The notes beneath the pieces were generated by a model. The model did not search any database. It saw only the letters and a program-made list of their open reading frames with translations, and had not been told where the DNA came from. Of a DNA stretch of 64,000 nt, positions 24,317-32,447 are shown piece after piece. The stretch is taken from contig CBIHOF010000013.1 of the NCBI GenBank assembly GCA_966211955.1, positions 62,001 to 126,000 of the forward strand, in the 5' to 3' direction. The position numbers were made by a program, and so were the translations under genes. The DNA is from Albitalea sp966211955 (GTDB lineage Bacteria > Pseudomonadota > Gammaproteobacteria > Burkholderiales > Burkholderiaceae_C). Positions within the stretch are counted from its first letter, which is position 1, and each line of letters opens with the position of its first letter.

Positions 24317-26704
24317 TTCCAGATCGGTCACCCCAACCCCGCCCTGCGCACGACTGAACGCCAGCGTCCCATCAGCCACCGCCCCCCACCGCAGCGTGAC
24401 CAGGTCCAGCACGTAGTTCTGGTAGACGCGCCAGGGCCGCGTCGCGCCCTGCTTGGGCAGCATGTCGATCGCGCGCTGCACGTAGCCGGAGCTGAAATCC
24501 AGGAACGGCGCCTCCTGCACGGACGGGTCGCGCCGGGGCGTGGCGGATGCATAACCGTGGCGGTCCATGTGCTCGAACAGCCGGCAGACGTAGCGGGCCG
24601 TGAGGTCGGCCTTCAGCGTCCACGAGGCATTGGTGTAGCCGAAGGTGTAGGCGAGATTGGGGACGCCGCTGAACATCATGCCCTTGTAGGCCATGGCCTT
24701 CGCGAAGTCGCAGCGCACGCCGTCCACGCTGATGGCCACGTCGCCCAGCAGGTTGAGCTGCAAACCGGTGGCGGTGACGACGATGTCGGCGTCGATGGCC
24801 TGGCCGGATGCGAGCCGAACGCCGGTCTCGGTGAAGCTCTCGATCTGGTCGGTGACGACCGAGGCACGGCCGTCGCGGATGGCCTTGAACAGGTCGCCGT
24901 CGGGCACGATGCACACGCGTTGGTCCCAGGGCTTGTAGCGCGGGTTGAAATGGGTGTCGACGTCTTGCCCCGGCCCCACCTGGCGGCTCACCTCGCGCAG
25001 CAGCCGCTCCTTCACCTGATGCGGCCAGCGCCGCGACAGCTTGAAGAAAAGCATCGCGAGCAGCACGTTCTTCGCGCGAACGATTCGGTAGGCCCACATC
25101 GCGGGCATCACGCGCTTGAGGCCGTCGGCGATCGCGTCGCGCGATGGCAGCGCCACGACATAGGACGGCGAGCGCTGCAGCATGGTGACGTGCGCGGCGG
25201 TCTTGGCCATCTCCGGCACGAGCGTGACGGCCGTCGCGCCGCTGCCGATGACGAGCACGTGCTTGCCCGCGTGGTCGAGCGATTCGGGCCAGAACTGGGG
25301 ATGCACGAGCGTGCCGCGGTACTGCGCTTCGTTGGGGAAGGACGGGCGGTGGCCTTGCGCATAGCTGTAGTAGCCGCTGCACACGAGCAGGAAGTTGGCG
25401 CGAAGGCGCACCGGTTCACGCTCGCCTTGCGCATCGCATCGCTCGGCCACGAGGTGCCAGCATGCATCGGCCGATGACCAATCGGCGCTCACCACGCGGT
25501 GCGCGAAGCGCATCTGCCGGTCGATGCCGCGCTCGCGCGCCGTCTCGCTCACGTATGCACGGATGGACGGGCCGTCGGCGATGGCCTTCGGGTTGGGCCA
25601 CGGCTTGAAGCTGTAGCCGAGCGTGTACATGTCGGAGTCGGAGCGGATGCCGGGGTAGCGGAACAGGTCCCAGGTGCCGCCGATGGCATCGCGCGCTTCG
25701 AGGATGGCGTAGCGCTTGTCGGGGCAGCGCTCTTGCAGATGCGCCGCGGCGCCGATGCCCGAAAGGCCGGCGCCGATGATGACGACGTCGAGCTGCTCCT
25801 CGCGCGCCGAAGAGGCTTCCTGCAGGAAGCGCGCTGCCGCGGCGATGGAGCGCTTTGCTTCCGGCAATCGCCACAGCAGTTGCCACACATGCGGCACGCC
25901 AGGCCAGACGCGCAGTTCCACCTGCACTCCGGCCGCGCGGGCCTTCTCTGCCAGGCGGATGCTGTCGTCGCGCAAGGCTTCGTCCTGACCCACGTGCACG
26001 AACAGCGGCGGCAGGCCTTTCAAGTCCGCCAGCAGCGGTGAGATCAATGGGTTCGACGCATCCGCATCGCCGATGTAGCGGTTGCCCAGGTTGCCCAGGG
26101 CCACGCCGACGAACATCGCGTCGCGGTCGCTGTTCTCGGTGAGCGAGAGGCTGCCGCCCGTGAGATCCGTGGCCGGCGACAGCAGCACGGCCGCGTCGGG
26201 CAGGCGGTCGCCAGCGTCGCGCAAGGCGACCATCAGGGCGAGCGAGAGGTTGCCGCCCGCGCTGTCGCCCGCGACGGTGAGGCGCTGTGCGCCGGGTGCG
26301 GCATCGACCGTCGATCGCAAGCCTCGCCATGCCGCGAGTACGTCATCGAGCGCCGCAGGAAAAGGATGTTCCGGTGCAAGCCGGTAGTCGGGCACGAAGA
26401 CCCGCAAGCCTTTGAGCGCCAACGATGCCGTGAGCGGCCGATGCGTGCGCGGCGAGCAGCCGACAAAGCCGCCGCCATGGATGTACATGAGCGTGGCGTG
26501 GGCGGCACCGCCTTGCTCTGCCTCGACCCATTCACCGCGGACGCCGCCCACCACGCCTTCGGTGAACCGCACACCACGCGGCCAGGGCAATGGCGAGTTG
26601 AAGACCCGGCGAACCCGGGCCAGGTCGCTCATGTCGCCCAGCGCCGGCTTGACCCGGCGACGCACGATGAAGCTCGCGACGCGCGCCTGCCAGCTCGCCT
26701 TCAT
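24275..26704 (-). CDS. Bifunctional esterase-Baeyer-Villiger monooxygenase fusion
   Basis: 809 codons with two complete enzymes. Residues 1-295 are a hormone-sensitive-lipase-type alpha/beta hydrolase: oxyanion motif YIHGGGF (about 75), nucleophile elbow VAGDSAGGN (about 145), an acid in GQDEALRDD and the His in GVPHVWQ. From about residue 303 comes a class B flavin monooxygenase of EthA/EtaA type: VVIIGAGLSGIG for FAD, the Baeyer-Villiger fingerprint YRGTLVHPQFWPE (about 461), and IGSGATAV for NADPH. The pair would turn a ketone into an ester and then hydrolyse it. The ATG overlaps the SDR stop by 4 bases (ATGA). The last 14 residues come from a hairpin repeat. Confidence 0.9.
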   Translation of the reverse strand: MKASWQARVASFIVRRRVKPALGDMSDLARVRRVFNSPLPWPRGVRFTEGVVGGVRGEWVEAEQGGAAHATLMYIHGGGFVGCSPRTHRPLTASLALKGLRVFVPDYRLAPEHPFPAALDDVLAAWRGLRSTVDAAPGAQRLTVAGDSAGGNLSLALMVALRDAGDRLPDAAVLLSPATDLTGGSLSLTENSDRDAMFVGVALGNLGNRYIGDADASNPLISPLLADLKGLPPLFVHVGQDEALRDDSIRLAEKARAAGVQVELRVWPGVPHVWQLLWRLPEAKRSIAAAARFLQEASSAREEQLDVVIIGAGLSGIGAAAHLQERCPDKRYAILEARDAIGGTWDLFRYPGIRSDSDMYTLGYSFKPWPNPKAIADGPSIRAYVSETARERGIDRQMRFAHRVVSADWSSADACWHLVAERCDAQGEREPVRLRANFLLVCSGYYSYAQGHRPSFPNEAQYRGTLVHPQFWPESLDHAGKHVLVIGSGATAVTLVPEMAKTAAHVTMLQRSPSYVVALPSRDAIADGLKRVMPAMWAYRIVRAKNVLLAMLFFKLSRRWPHQVKERLLREVSRQVGPGQDVDTHFNPRYKPWDQRVCIVPDGDLFKAIRDGRASVVTDQIESFTETGVRLASGQAIDADIVVTATGLQLNLLGDVAISVDGVRCDFAKAMAYKGMMFSGVPNLAYTFGYTNASWTLKADLTARYVCRLFEHMDRHGYASATPRRDPSVQEAPFLDFSSGYVQRAIDMLPKQGATRPWRVYQNYVLDLVTLRWGAVADGTLAFSRAQGGVGVTDLEHRGHREPQRSQGR

Positions 26705-27591
26705 GCCGCGTCCGCCTGGCGGCCGATGCGCCGGGCGATGTCGCGCGCCATGAGCTTCCAGTAGCCCACCGGCATGATCCGGTGAAGAAATGCCGCCTGC
26801 TTCGCATCAGTGCCGACGAGCACACGCAACTCGCGCCGCTCGATCGCCAGCGTGATGCGCTCGGCCGCCGTCTCGGGAGGCAGCGTGAGCACGCTTCGCC
26901 AGGCAGCGCGCTCACGTGCGATCTGCTCGCCGGCCGCGCCTTTGGGCAGGCGCGCGCTCTCGGCGATGGCGGTGCGCACGCCGCCGGGGTGGACGAGCGT
27001 GACGCCGACGGGCGAGCCTGCCGCTTCAAGTTCGTGCCGCAGCGATTCCGAGAAACCGCGCAAGGCGAACTTGCTCGCGCAGTAGGCCGTCTGCCCGGGT
27101 GGCGCGACGATGCCGAAGATGCTGGACACGTTGACGATCTGCGCCGCCCTTTCGCGCGAGAGGATGGGCAGGAAGGCGCGCACGAGGCGCACGGGGCCAT
27201 GGAAGTTGACGCTCATCAGCCAGTCGAAATCCGCTGCATCGACCTGCTCGAAGGTGCCGCCCAGCGCCACGCCGGCGTTGTTGACGAGCATGGTGACCTT
27301 GCCGTGTACTGCCAGCACCGCCTGCGGCAAGGCGGCCACCGCGTCGGCGCTGCTCACGTCCAGCACATGCCCGCTGACCTGCACGGCGCGAGCGCGCGTG
27401 GCTTGCACCACCACGTCGAGCCCCGCTGCATTCACGTCGGCAAGCGCAAGGTTCACGCCGCGTCGCGCGAGGCACAACGCCAGCGCCGCGCCGATGCCGC
27501 TGGCCGCGCCGGTGATGACCGCCACGCCGCCGCCCAGGGTCCATCGGGTGCCTGCCGCCAATCGTGTCTCCTGTCGTTGCGGGCTGCGCAT
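26701..27591 (-). CDS. Short-chain dehydrogenase/reductase
   Basis: 296 codons. This is a classical SDR: cofactor loop VITGAASGIGAAL, LVNNAGV, the catalytic Ser in NVSSIFG and YCASK with Tyr and Lys. A C-terminal basic segment follows (GYWKLMARDIARRIGRQADAA). It is first in a two-gene operon with the esterase-monooxygenase fusion, whose start overlaps its stop. A natural role is oxidation of a secondary alcohol to the ketone used by the monooxygenase; the direction is inferred. It is divergent from a TetR gene. Confidence 0.9.
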   Translation of the reverse strand: MRSPQRQETRLAAGTRWTLGGGVAVITGAASGIGAALALCLARRGVNLALADVNAAGLDVVVQATRARAVQVSGHVLDVSSADAVAALPQAVLAVHGKVTMLVNNAGVALGGTFEQVDAADFDWLMSVNFHGPVRLVRAFLPILSRERAAQIVNVSSIFGIVAPPGQTAYCASKFALRGFSESLRHELEAAGSPVGVTLVHPGGVRTAIAESARLPKGAAGEQIARERAAWRSVLTLPPETAAERITLAIERRELRVLVGTDAKQAAFLHRIMPVGYWKLMARDIARRIGRQADAA

Positions 27592-27677
27592 CAGGCGTCA
27601 CGAATCTTGTGTCGTGAATCTGACGATGCGCATCTTCACAATGCTAGGTGCGGGCCTGTTTCGTGTCAAATGCAGGC

Positions 27678-28412
27678 ATGGCGACTTCCACCAGACCGGC
27701 TCGCAGTCGTTCGGCCCGTGCGGACATGCCGTCTGCCGACGCCCCCCCGCCCTCCGGCCGGGTCTATGCCGGCATCGGCCCCGGCGAACGCACGGCCGCG
27801 CGGCGCGAACGCTTCGTCGAAGCCGGCATCGAGCTCTTCGGCACGCTCGGGTTTCGCGTCACGACGGTGCGCGGCGTCTGCGTGGAAGCCGGACTCACCG
27901 ACCGCTACTTCTACGAAAGCTTCGACAGCCTCGAAGCGCTGCTCGTGGCCGTCTACGGCACGCTGATGCACAGGCTGCACGAGCGGCTCGAACACACGCT
28001 CGAAAAGCACCGCGGCGAGCCGCAGAACCTGCGCGACATCGAGCGCCGCTGCACTGCCGGCTACGAGGTCTGGTTCGACATGGTGAGCGAACCCCGCTTT
28101 GCCCGCATCGTGCTGCACGAGATGCTGGGTGTGAGCCCGGAAGTCGATGCGCTGTACGAGGCGCAAACCCGATCATTCGCCGACCTCACCGCCGCGCCCA
28201 TCCACGCGGCCCTGCCCCAGGCGAGGCTCAGCGCGGAACGCCGCGCCCTCATCGGCCGCGCGCTCGTCGGCGCTTCCATCCAGGTCGCGGCCACCTGGGT
28301 CATGAGCCGCTACAGGCAGTCGCGCCGCGAGGTGGTGCGCACCTGCGTGCTGGTGGCGATGGGGACCTTGCGCGCGCTGGCGGACGAGGCCGCGGCGGTC
28401 AAGCCGCGCTGA
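27678..28412 (+). CDS. TetR-family transcriptional regulator
   Basis: 244 codons from the ATG at 27678; a GTG at 27648 would add ten residues. After a Pro/Ala-rich tail of about 40 residues comes the TetR helix-turn-helix: RRERFVEAGIELFGTLGFRVTTVRGVCVEAGLTDRYFYESFDSLEALLVAVY. The C-terminal ligand-binding part has VWFDMVSEPRFARIVLHEMLG. It is divergent from the SDR-esterase-monooxygenase operon with 86 bp between starts. This matches the ethR/ethA layout, where the TetR protein represses the monooxygenase gene until an inducer binds. Confidence 0.88.
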   Translation: MATSTRPARSRSARADMPSADAPPPSGRVYAGIGPGERTAARRERFVEAGIELFGTLGFRVTTVRGVCVEAGLTDRYFYESFDSLEALLVAVYGTLMHRLHERLEHTLEKHRGEPQNLRDIERRCTAGYEVWFDMVSEPRFARIVLHEMLGVSPEVDALYEAQTRSFADLTAAPIHAALPQARLSAERRALIGRALVGASIQVAATWVMSRYRQSRREVVRTCVLVAMGTLRALADEAAAVKPR

Positions 28413-28455
28413 CAAGGAACGCGCTCTCGCATCGATATGTCGAAGGCGGCGCCGC

Positions 28456-28596
28456 ATCGTCTGGAGCACAAGGACGGTGGCCGACTACGTCGCCGCGCCG
28501 CGTGCCGTCGTGCCGCAAGGCAAGATGAAGTTCGATGGGAAACTCAGCCCGCCGGAGATGGCGGACCTGATCGGCTTCCTCGAATCGGTGCGCTGA
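28456..28596 (+). pseudogene. Remnant of a class I cytochrome c (C-terminal 45 codons only)
   Basis: In one plus frame the 180 bp between tetR and fic reads IVWSTRTVADYV, then AAPRAVVPQGKMKF, then LSPPEMADLIGFLESVR and a stop. This is the C-terminal half of a small cytochrome c, including the haem-ligand Met in GKMKF and the terminal helix. The upstream part with CxxCH is absent and no start codon or signal peptide is present. It looks like the residue of a deletion or rearrangement at this junction. Confidence 0.6.
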
Positions 28597-28597
28597 G

Positions 28598-29728
28598 TCA
28601 GCCGGCCTTGTCCTCGAGCTCGACGTCGTACCGCGTCGAGCGCCCCTCTCCGCTGGACACGAGGATGCCAAGCGCTTCCAGCTCCGCCAGCTCGCGCGAC
28701 GATGTCGCTCGCGACGCGCCGGTGAGGCTTTCGTACTTGCGGGTGCTCATGCCGCCGGTGAAACCACCCGGCCCGGCATCGAGCAGGACATTCACGACTT
28801 TTCGCTGCCGGGCGCTCAAGTCCTTCTCGCGGTGCCGGCTCCAGAACCTCGCCTTTGCCAGCGACTCGTCGATCACGGCGGATGCGGCGTCGCAGGCCGC
28901 CCTCACTTGGGCCAGAAACCACAGCACCCAACGCGTCACGTCCAAGGGGCCGTGTTGCGCCAGTTCCAGCTCGGCGTAGTAATCGTCGCGGCGCTCCAAG
29001 AGGCGCTGCGAGATCCTGATGAGGCGAGTCTGTTCCCCGCCGTCGCGCGCGAGGATGAGATCGACCAGGACCCGCCCGACGCGGCCGTTGCCGTCCTCGA
29101 ACGGATGGATGGTTTCGAACCACAAGTGCGCCAGCGCTGCGCGGACGAGGCTTTCGTGCCGGGTGTCTTGATTGCACCAGTCCAGCAGCTGCGCCATTTC
29201 CGCCTGCACTGACGCCGAGGGCGGCGCTTCGTAGTGAACGATCTCGCGACCGGCCCGGCCGCTGACGATCTGCATTGGCTCTTCGTGCTGGCGATACGCA
29301 CCGACCAACACTTTCACCATCCCCGAGAAACCCGTCGGAAACAGCGCCGCCTGCCAAGCTTGAACGCGCTCGTCGGTCACTTCGCGATGGGCGTTCACGA
29401 CCGCATCGTCCATGATGTCCAGGAGCCCATCGACATGCCTTGGCGCGACGGGGCCCTTGGCGTGCGCGACGCCCAACCGCCGCGCGACGGAGGAACGCAC
29501 GGCGAGCAGATCGAGGCGCTCGCCTTCGATGGCGGCCGTGGACATCGCTTCCTGGGTCCAGGCGTCGGCTGCCAGCTCCTGGCGTTGCTCGAAGGCCAGG
29601 GCGGCGAGTTTTCCTTCGACGACGCCCTGGGAGCGGCGCGTGAGTGCGACCTCTGCCGCGACTGCTTGGCCGTCGTAGCGCAATTCAGGCCAGGAAGCCT
29701 GTTGCCAGATAAGTTGAGGCGCATCCAT
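28598..29728 (-). CDS. Fic-family protein (AMPylase) with C-terminal winged helix
   Basis: 376 codons from the ATG at 29728; a GTG 16 codons earlier would lie inside the upstream palindrome and is less likely. The Fic core has HPFEDGNGRVGR with the catalytic His. An N-terminal helix carries TAAIEG, matching the (S/T)xxxE(G/N) motif that blocks ATP binding in class II Fic proteins. The C-terminal 75 residues form a winged helix (LSARQRKVVNVLLDAG, then STRKYESLTGASRATSSRELAELEALGIL). Fic enzymes transfer AMP from ATP to protein hydroxyls. The DNA-binding tail and the large palindrome in front of the gene suggest self-regulation. It could be a stand-alone stress switch or toxin. Confidence 0.9.
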   Translation of the reverse strand: MDAPQLIWQQASWPELRYDGQAVAAEVALTRRSQGVVEGKLAALAFEQRQELAADAWTQEAMSTAAIEGERLDLLAVRSSVARRLGVAHAKGPVAPRHVDGLLDIMDDAVVNAHREVTDERVQAWQAALFPTGFSGMVKVLVGAYRQHEEPMQIVSGRAGREIVHYEAPPSASVQAEMAQLLDWCNQDTRHESLVRAALAHLWFETIHPFEDGNGRVGRVLVDLILARDGGEQTRLIRISQRLLERRDDYYAELELAQHGPLDVTRWVLWFLAQVRAACDAASAVIDESLAKARFWSRHREKDLSARQRKVVNVLLDAGPGGFTGGMSTRKYESLTGASRATSSRELAELEALGILVSSGEGRSTRYDVELEDKAG

Positions 29729-29740
29729 CGAGTTTCGACT

Positions 29741-29816
29741 CAGTGCTTGAGGCGATTCTACAGCTAATCGACTCACCCCATGAGTCGATTAGGAGCCGCA
29801 ATCGCCTCATGCACTG
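29741..29816. promoter_or_regulatory. 76-bp nested palindrome upstream of fic
   Basis: The inner dyad has exact 12-bp arms, CTAATCGACTCA (29764-29775) and TGAGTCGATTAG (29781-29792), around a 5-base loop. Outer arms of 17 bp at 29741-29757 and 29800-29816 match at 16 positions (CAGTGC, one mismatch, TGAGGCGATT). The spacers between inner and outer arms are 6 and 7 bases. It lies 13 to 88 bp upstream of the fic ATG and also upstream of the divergent membrane-protein gene. A double operator or a cruciform-forming element are both possible. Confidence 0.7.
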
Positions 29817-29907
29817 ATGCCAAGGCCCCCTCCCCCACCTAGAATCCCGCGAACCGCCGCCCCCCCCCGGCGCCGTTCCACCACCCCGACGACCCAGGAG
29901 GCTCTTC

Positions 29908-30642
29908 ATGGATTCCACCCCGACGATCGCACTCGCCCCGAAATCCGTGGATGCCGGCCGCGGCGTGAGCTGGTGGGGCGACGCATGGGCCATCTTCATG
30001 AAGAACCCGCTGATCTGGGTCGTGCTCGGCCTCATCAACATCGTCATCTTCATGGTGCTCGCGTTCATCCCGCTGCTGGGCGGCATTGCGGCCGCGGTGC
30101 TCGCGCCCGTCTTCGTCGCGGGCTGGATGCAGGCGGCGCGCAAGGTCGAGGCCGGCGGCACCCTGGAGGTGGGGGACCTCTTCAGCCCCTTCCAGTCGGC
30201 CTCGCTCTCCCCGCTCGTGATCCTCGGTGCGCTGCTGCTGGGCGCGTCCATCGTCGTCGGCGTGGTGGCATTCCTCCTGGGCGCCGGCGCCGTCATGGGC
30301 ATGGTGATGGGCGGTGGCCACACCAGCAGCGCCGGCGTGGCGGCGGCGCTGGGCACCGGCATCGTCGCGATGCTGCTGTGCTTCGTGCTCGGCTTCGTGC
30401 TCGCGATGGCGTTCTGGTTCGCGCCTGGCCTCGTCATCTTCCGCGGCACGCCGCCGGTCGATGCGCTCAAGGCCAGCTTCTCGGCCAGCCTCAAGAACAT
30501 CGGGCCCTTCCTGCTCTACGGCATCCTGTACTTCATCGCGGCCATCGTCGCCTCCATTCCCTTCGGTCTCGGTTGGTTCGTGCTCATCCCCGTCCTCATG
30601 CTCACGATCTACGTGTCGTACAAGGACGTGTTCGAGCTCTGA
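29908..30642 (+). CDS. Integral membrane protein, BPSS1780-like
   Basis: 244 codons with about five to six membrane segments: LIWVVLGLINIVIFMVLAFIP, a Gly/Ala-rich pair around LLLGASIVVGVVAFLLGAG, AMLLCFVLGFVLAMAFWFAPGL and a final helical hairpin. The overall pattern, including a short N-terminal tail before GWWGDAW-like sequence (SWWGDAWAIFMKNPLIW) and the motif FAPGLVIFRG, matches a burkholderial membrane family of unknown function. It is convergent with the SDR-like gene; the 21-bp gap contains a small CCCGC/GCGGG stem. Confidence 0.7.
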   Translation: MDSTPTIALAPKSVDAGRGVSWWGDAWAIFMKNPLIWVVLGLINIVIFMVLAFIPLLGGIAAAVLAPVFVAGWMQAARKVEAGGTLEVGDLFSPFQSASLSPLVILGALLLGASIVVGVVAFLLGAGAVMGMVMGGGHTSSAGVAAALGTGIVAMLLCFVLGFVLAMAFWFAPGLVIFRGTPPVDALKASFSASLKNIGPFLLYGILYFIAAIVASIPFGLGWFVLIPVLMLTIYVSYKDVFEL

Positions 30643-30663
30643 TACCCGCTCGCACTCGCGGGC

Positions 30664-31263
30664 TCACCCGACGCGGTAGACGCGCCCCGTCTGGGAGCCT
30701 TCGACGCTGCGGCTGTAGGCCAGCGCCACGCGTGCGGCGGGAGCAGGCTCGAAACCGCGGAAGAAGGATTGATACGTCACCATCGATTCGGTCAGCACCG
30801 TCGGGCTCACGACGTTGATGCGCTGCCCCCGCGGCAACTCGATGGCCGCAGCCCGCGCAAAGCCTTCAAGCGCGGCGTTCACCGTCGTCGCGTTGCTGCC
30901 TTGCCGCACCGGCTCGTCGGCGAGGATGCCGCCGGTGAGCGTGATGGAGCCGCCATCGCTCAGGTGATGCTGGCCGACCAGTGCGAGGTTCACCTGCCCG
31001 AGCAGCTTGTTGTTGAGGCCGATGCTGAACTGCTCGGACGTCATCTCGGTCAGGGGCGCGAAGTGCACGCCGCCCGCGGCAGACACGATCGCATCCACCC
31101 GGCCCAGTCGCTCGAACAAGGCCTTCACGCTGTCGACTTGCGTGATGTCGACCTGGTGCCGGCCATTCGTCTTGCCAACCTCGATGACCTCGTGGCGCGC
31201 GCCGAGCTCAGTCACGATGGCGCGTCCGATGTTGCCGGTGGCTCCGATGACGACGACTTTCAT
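30664..31263 (-). CDS. Atypical short-chain dehydrogenase-like protein
   Basis: 199 codons from the ATG at 31263. The NAD(P)-binding start is MKVVVIGATGNIGRAIV, followed by VDAIVSAAGG and a C-terminal RINVVSPTVLTESM. The catalytic YxxxK pair of classical SDRs is absent; the aligned stretch is NATTVNAALEGF. That is characteristic of a small atypical SDR group whose reaction is not established. It is divergent from a LysR gene 103 bp away, which most likely controls it. Confidence 0.8.
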   Translation of the reverse strand: MKVVVIGATGNIGRAIVTELGARHEVIEVGKTNGRHQVDITQVDSVKALFERLGRVDAIVSAAGGVHFAPLTEMTSEQFSIGLNNKLLGQVNLALVGQHHLSDGGSITLTGGILADEPVRQGSNATTVNAALEGFARAAAIELPRGQRINVVSPTVLTESMVTYQSFFRGFEPAPAARVALAYSRSVEGSQTGRVYRVG

Positions 31264-31297
31264 GGGTTCTCCTTGGGAAGTGGTTGAGTGCCGCGAT

Positions 31298-31315
31298 TCT
31301 GGAAACAAAACCAGA
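31298..31315. promoter_or_regulatory. Dyad between SDR-like and LysR genes (candidate LysR box)
   Basis: TCTGG (31298-31302) and CCAGA (31311-31315) are inverted repeats around AAACAAAA in the divergent intergenic region. The AT-rich centre and T-N-A layout are compatible with a LysR-family site. The support is only positional. Confidence 0.3.
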
Positions 31316-31366
31316 GAAGAAAAATCACCTAGCATGACGATCACTCGAAACCCTGGGTTCTGAATC

Positions 31367-32326
31367 GTGGATCGTTTGCTGAGCATGGAAGTCTTCGTGG
31401 CCGTCGTGGACGACGGCAGCCTGTCGGCCGCAGCCAGGCGTTTCGATCTCTCCGCGCCCATGGTGGGCAAGCACCTTCGACTGCTCGAGGACCGGCTCGG
31501 CGCACGGCTGCTGACCCGCACGACGAGGCGGCAAAGCCTCACCGAGGTGGGCCGGCATTTCTATGAACGCTGCCGCGACATCCTGGCCGAGGTGCGGGCC
31601 GCGGAGCGCGGGGCCGAGGCCTTGCGCGGACAGCCGCGCGGACGCCTGCGCATCACCGCGCCGGTGGTGTTCGGCTCCATGCGCCTCGCACCGGCGCTGT
31701 CGCACTACCTCGCGGCATGGCCGGAAGTGACGGTCGAACTGTCGCTCGACGACCACGTGGCCGACATGGCGCAAGACGGCTTCGACGTGTCCATCCGCAT
31801 CGGCCACCTGAAGGATTCCGGGCTGGTGGCGCGGCCCCTGCAGCCGTACCGCATGCGCATCTGCGGCGCACCAAGCTACCTCCAGCGCGCCGGCACGCCG
31901 CGCACCCTGGCCGAGCTGGCCAGCCACCAGTGCCTCGGCTTCTCGCACTGGAACCGCGATGGCCAATGGTCTTTGCGATCGAGCGCCGTGGACGAGGAGA
32001 TCGGCCCGGCCTGCCGGCTGATCTCCAACCACGGCGGCGCCTTGCGCATGGCCGCGCTGGAAGGCGCGGGCCTCGTCATGCAGGCCGAGGCGCTGGTGGG
32101 TGAGGACATCGCGAACGGCCGCCTCGTGTCCCTGCTCGAAGACCACCTGCCCACTCCGCGGCCGATGCACCTGCTGTACCCGCGCGACCGCCAGCCGGTG
32201 CCCAAGCTCACGACCTTCATCGACTTCATGCTGGAGCGGTTCGCGCCGGACGCTGCGGTCGCGGTGCCTGCGGCGCCGCGCGTCAAGCAGATGCGCGACA
32301 GCCGCAAGCGAGCGACGCGCCCGTGA
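31367..32326 (+). CDS. LysR-family transcriptional regulator
   Basis: 319 codons with a GTG start at 31367; an ATG at 31385 is an alternative. It belongs to the AaeR/DsdC-like subgroup that carries DRLLSMEVFVAVVDDGSLSAAARRFDLSAPMVGKHLRLLEDRLGARLL and TTRRQSLTEVG. The effector domain starts at RGRLRITAPVVFGSMRLAPAL. The C-terminal 25 residues are basic. It is divergent from the atypical SDR gene, the usual arrangement for a LysR regulator and its target. Confidence 0.9.
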   Translation: MDRLLSMEVFVAVVDDGSLSAAARRFDLSAPMVGKHLRLLEDRLGARLLTRTTRRQSLTEVGRHFYERCRDILAEVRAAERGAEALRGQPRGRLRITAPVVFGSMRLAPALSHYLAAWPEVTVELSLDDHVADMAQDGFDVSIRIGHLKDSGLVARPLQPYRMRICGAPSYLQRAGTPRTLAELASHQCLGFSHWNRDGQWSLRSSAVDEEIGPACRLISNHGGALRMAALEGAGLVMQAEALVGEDIANGRLVSLLEDHLPTPRPMHLLYPRDRQPVPKLTTFIDFMLERFAPDAAVAVPAAPRVKQMRDSRKRATRP

Positions 32327-32447
32327 CAGCCGGCAGACACCATCTCGACAGCCAACTGACAGGGGCTTGTCCCTAGCATCGCGGCACACGACGGCACCGG
32401 ACTCGTCCGAGAAAGCCGCCCCACCGCACCGCCGGAGGAGACACCCC

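Noticed and set aside
29728..29776. N-terminal extension of Fic from a GTG at 29776
   Set aside because: It would place the start inside the perfect palindrome, and the added residues do not match the Fic N-terminal domain; the ATG at 29728 is preferred.
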